Assembly (NCBI GenBank): GCA_963702925.1
Contig: OY969771.1
Span: forward strand, 1,612,001-1,676,000
Direction of reading: 5' to 3'
DNA: 64,000 nt
Source of the DNA: CAIKMD01 sp963702925
GTDB taxonomy: Bacteria; Pseudomonadota; Alphaproteobacteria; ATCC43930; CGMCC-115725
Shown here: piece after piece, positions 62,902 through 64,000 of the stretch
Layout of the letters: each line of letters begins with the position of its first letter
How positions within the stretch are numbered: the stretch's first letter is position 1
Program-made: the position numbers and the translations under genes
The notes under the pieces: generated by a model
What the model was told of the DNA's origin: nothing
The model's database searches: none
The model's input: the letters and a program-made list of their open reading frames with translations, nothing else

Positions 62902-64000
62902 TTAGCCGCCCGCCCCCATGCGCGCGGCCAGTCTCTTGGCCTTCACTTCGGAAACCACCGGCTCGAGATTGAAGAATCGCTTGGCATTGCCGCCAAGGAT
63001 GCTGCGCTTCGCCTGATCGTTCAAAAACGGCAAATCGTAGATCGTGCTCGGCAGATCCATGTCCCAATGCGGATAATCCGACGAGTACATCAGCTGCGTC
63101 TCGGCGTTGATCATCTTGAAGGTCAGCTCGAGCGCCTCGCGGTTATTGACCATTTCCATCGGCTGCGACGAATAGAACATTTCGCGCATATAATCCGACG
63201 GCTTGCGCTTCAACAGCGGCACTTCCGAGCTGCGCATCATCCATTCATTGTCGAGGCGCTGCATCAGGAAGGGCACCCAGGCCAGGCCGCTTTCCACCCA
63301 GGCGACCTTCAATTTCGGGAAACGCTCGGGCATGCCGTTGCACAGCCAGTTCGTGCAATGGAGGATGTTGAACCAAGCGAAGCCCAGGGCATGAACCGCG
63401 ATGAAGCGGTTGCACAGCTGCAGGCTCTGGTCGCCGCCCCAGGCATAGGCGCCATGGAACACGAGCGGAAGGTTCGCCTCTTCGAGCAAGGCATAAGTCT
63501 TCACATAGGCGTTGTCGTAAACCGCCTTGTAATGCGGCGAGACGATGGTGAAGCCGATGACGCCTTTCTTGCCGGCGAAATCCTTGACCATCTTATAGGT
63601 GGCCTCGGGATCGTTGAGCGGCAGGTAGAGAGTCGACTTGATGCGCGGCTCATGCGCCAGCACGTTCTCGACCAGCCAGCGGTTATAGGCGCGCGCCAAA
63701 GCCACCTCGACCTCGGGACGCGGCGTCAGGCCGAGGGTGAGCATCGGCGTCGGGAACAGACAGGCGATGTCGATGCCGATCGCATCCATCCACCGTTTCG
63801 TCAGGGTGATGTCGCGATGCGGCGTCGGCGGAGTCGGCTCTTTGGGCGCGCCGGTGGTCCGGGTGACGCGACCGACGAGGTTTTGATAACCGCCGCCCGA
63901 TATCGCGGTGGAGATGCCGCCGCTGCCGTAACCTTGGTACTTCGCTTGCGCCCGCATCACCGGATCTTCGATGTATTCGATGATCTGGGCCCAGGACGCG
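62902..64000 (-). CDS. Amidohydrolase family protein (tandem copy 3, 5' end beyond window)
   Basis: The frame runs from the stop at 62902 to the window edge without a stop, giving 366 codons. By comparison with copy 2, roughly 45 N-terminal residues, including the first metal motif, lie outside. Visible are LVFHGAYAWGGDQ and YSSDYPHWDM. It ends with the extra tail RMGAGG. 32 nt before copy 2. The operon may contain further genes outside the window. Confidence 0.85.
   Translation of the reverse strand, partial: ASWAQIIEYIEDPVMRAQAKYQGYGSGGISTAISGGGYQNLVGRVTRTTGAPKEPTPPTPHRDITLTKRWMDAIGIDIACLFPTPMLTLGLTPRPEVEVALARAYNRWLVENVLAHEPRIKSTLYLPLNDPEATYKMVKDFAGKKGVIGFTIVSPHYKAVYDNAYVKTYALLEEANLPLVFHGAYAWGGDQSLQLCNRFIAVHALGFAWFNILHCTNWLCNGMPERFPKLKVAWVESGLAWVPFLMQRLDNEWMMRSSEVPLLKRKPSDYMREMFYSSQPMEMVNNREALELTFKMINAETQLMYSSDYPHWDMDLPSTIYDLPFLNDQAKRSILGGNAKRFFNLEPVVSEVKAKRLAARMGAGG

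Overview
The window looks like a chromosomal piece of a GC-rich alphaproteobacterium, probably of the Rhodospirillales/Rhizobiales grade. This rests on gene order (HAD nucleotidase-dapD-dapE, truA-fmt-def, SRP RNA-dnaX-ybaB-recR), a CycM-type cytochrome c, an intracellular PHB depolymerase and a NasST-controlled nitrate operon. It is an inference from content, not a taxonomic search. No rRNA, tRNA, CRISPR array, IS element or prophage was found.

1-12.6 kb is a nitrogen-assimilation block on the minus strand. nasT has its own sigma-54-type promoter and terminator. A second sigma-54-type promoter and a NasT-type twin-hexaloop leader follow, then a long operon with mostly overlapping genes: nasS, nrtA, nrtB, a double-ATPase nrt gene, a globin, a FAD reductase, nasA and nirA (cut by the window edge). 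A third sigma-54-type promoter points away from nasT toward a small unknown membrane protein. An NtrC-like site lies between the two divergent promoters. nasA carries an in-frame TAA inside its C-terminal [2Fe-2S] domain.

12.7-35.7 kb is mostly housekeeping: lysine biosynthesis (dapD, a frameshifted dapE), truA/fmt/def, rmuC, recR/ybaB/dnaX with the SRP RNA, nudC, pheA/kdsB, cytochrome c, a hisN-like phosphatase, a Yej-type peptide ABC transporter and an M17 aminopeptidase. A lower-GC accessory patch (23.6-25.0 kb) holds a probable hydrolase-like protein and a small secreted protein. A palindrome-rich element separates ybaB from recR.

35.7-43.5 kb holds two glutathione S-transferase paralogues (one frameshifted), a cupin, phaZ, a tandem glycine riboswitch ahead of malate synthase, an orphan peptide-binding protein and a small unknown protein.

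43.5-64 kb is a catabolic region with no recognisable regulator. It has an amidase and two alpha/beta hydrolases, two cupins with an orphan Bug-type binding protein, an isochorismatase-family hydrolase, and a compact minus-strand operon (FAD monooxygenase, small basic protein, Rieske protein, three-subunit molybdenum hydroxylase, amidohydrolase, UbiD decarboxylase). A ThDP enzyme and three tandem paralogous amidohydrolases follow. It reads as an oxidative pathway for an unidentified aromatic or heteroaromatic substrate and is the best candidate here for an undescribed system.

Four genes are broken by single events (two in-frame stops, two +1 shifts). One is dapE, normally needed for lysine and peptidoglycan, so sequence error must be considered for all four.
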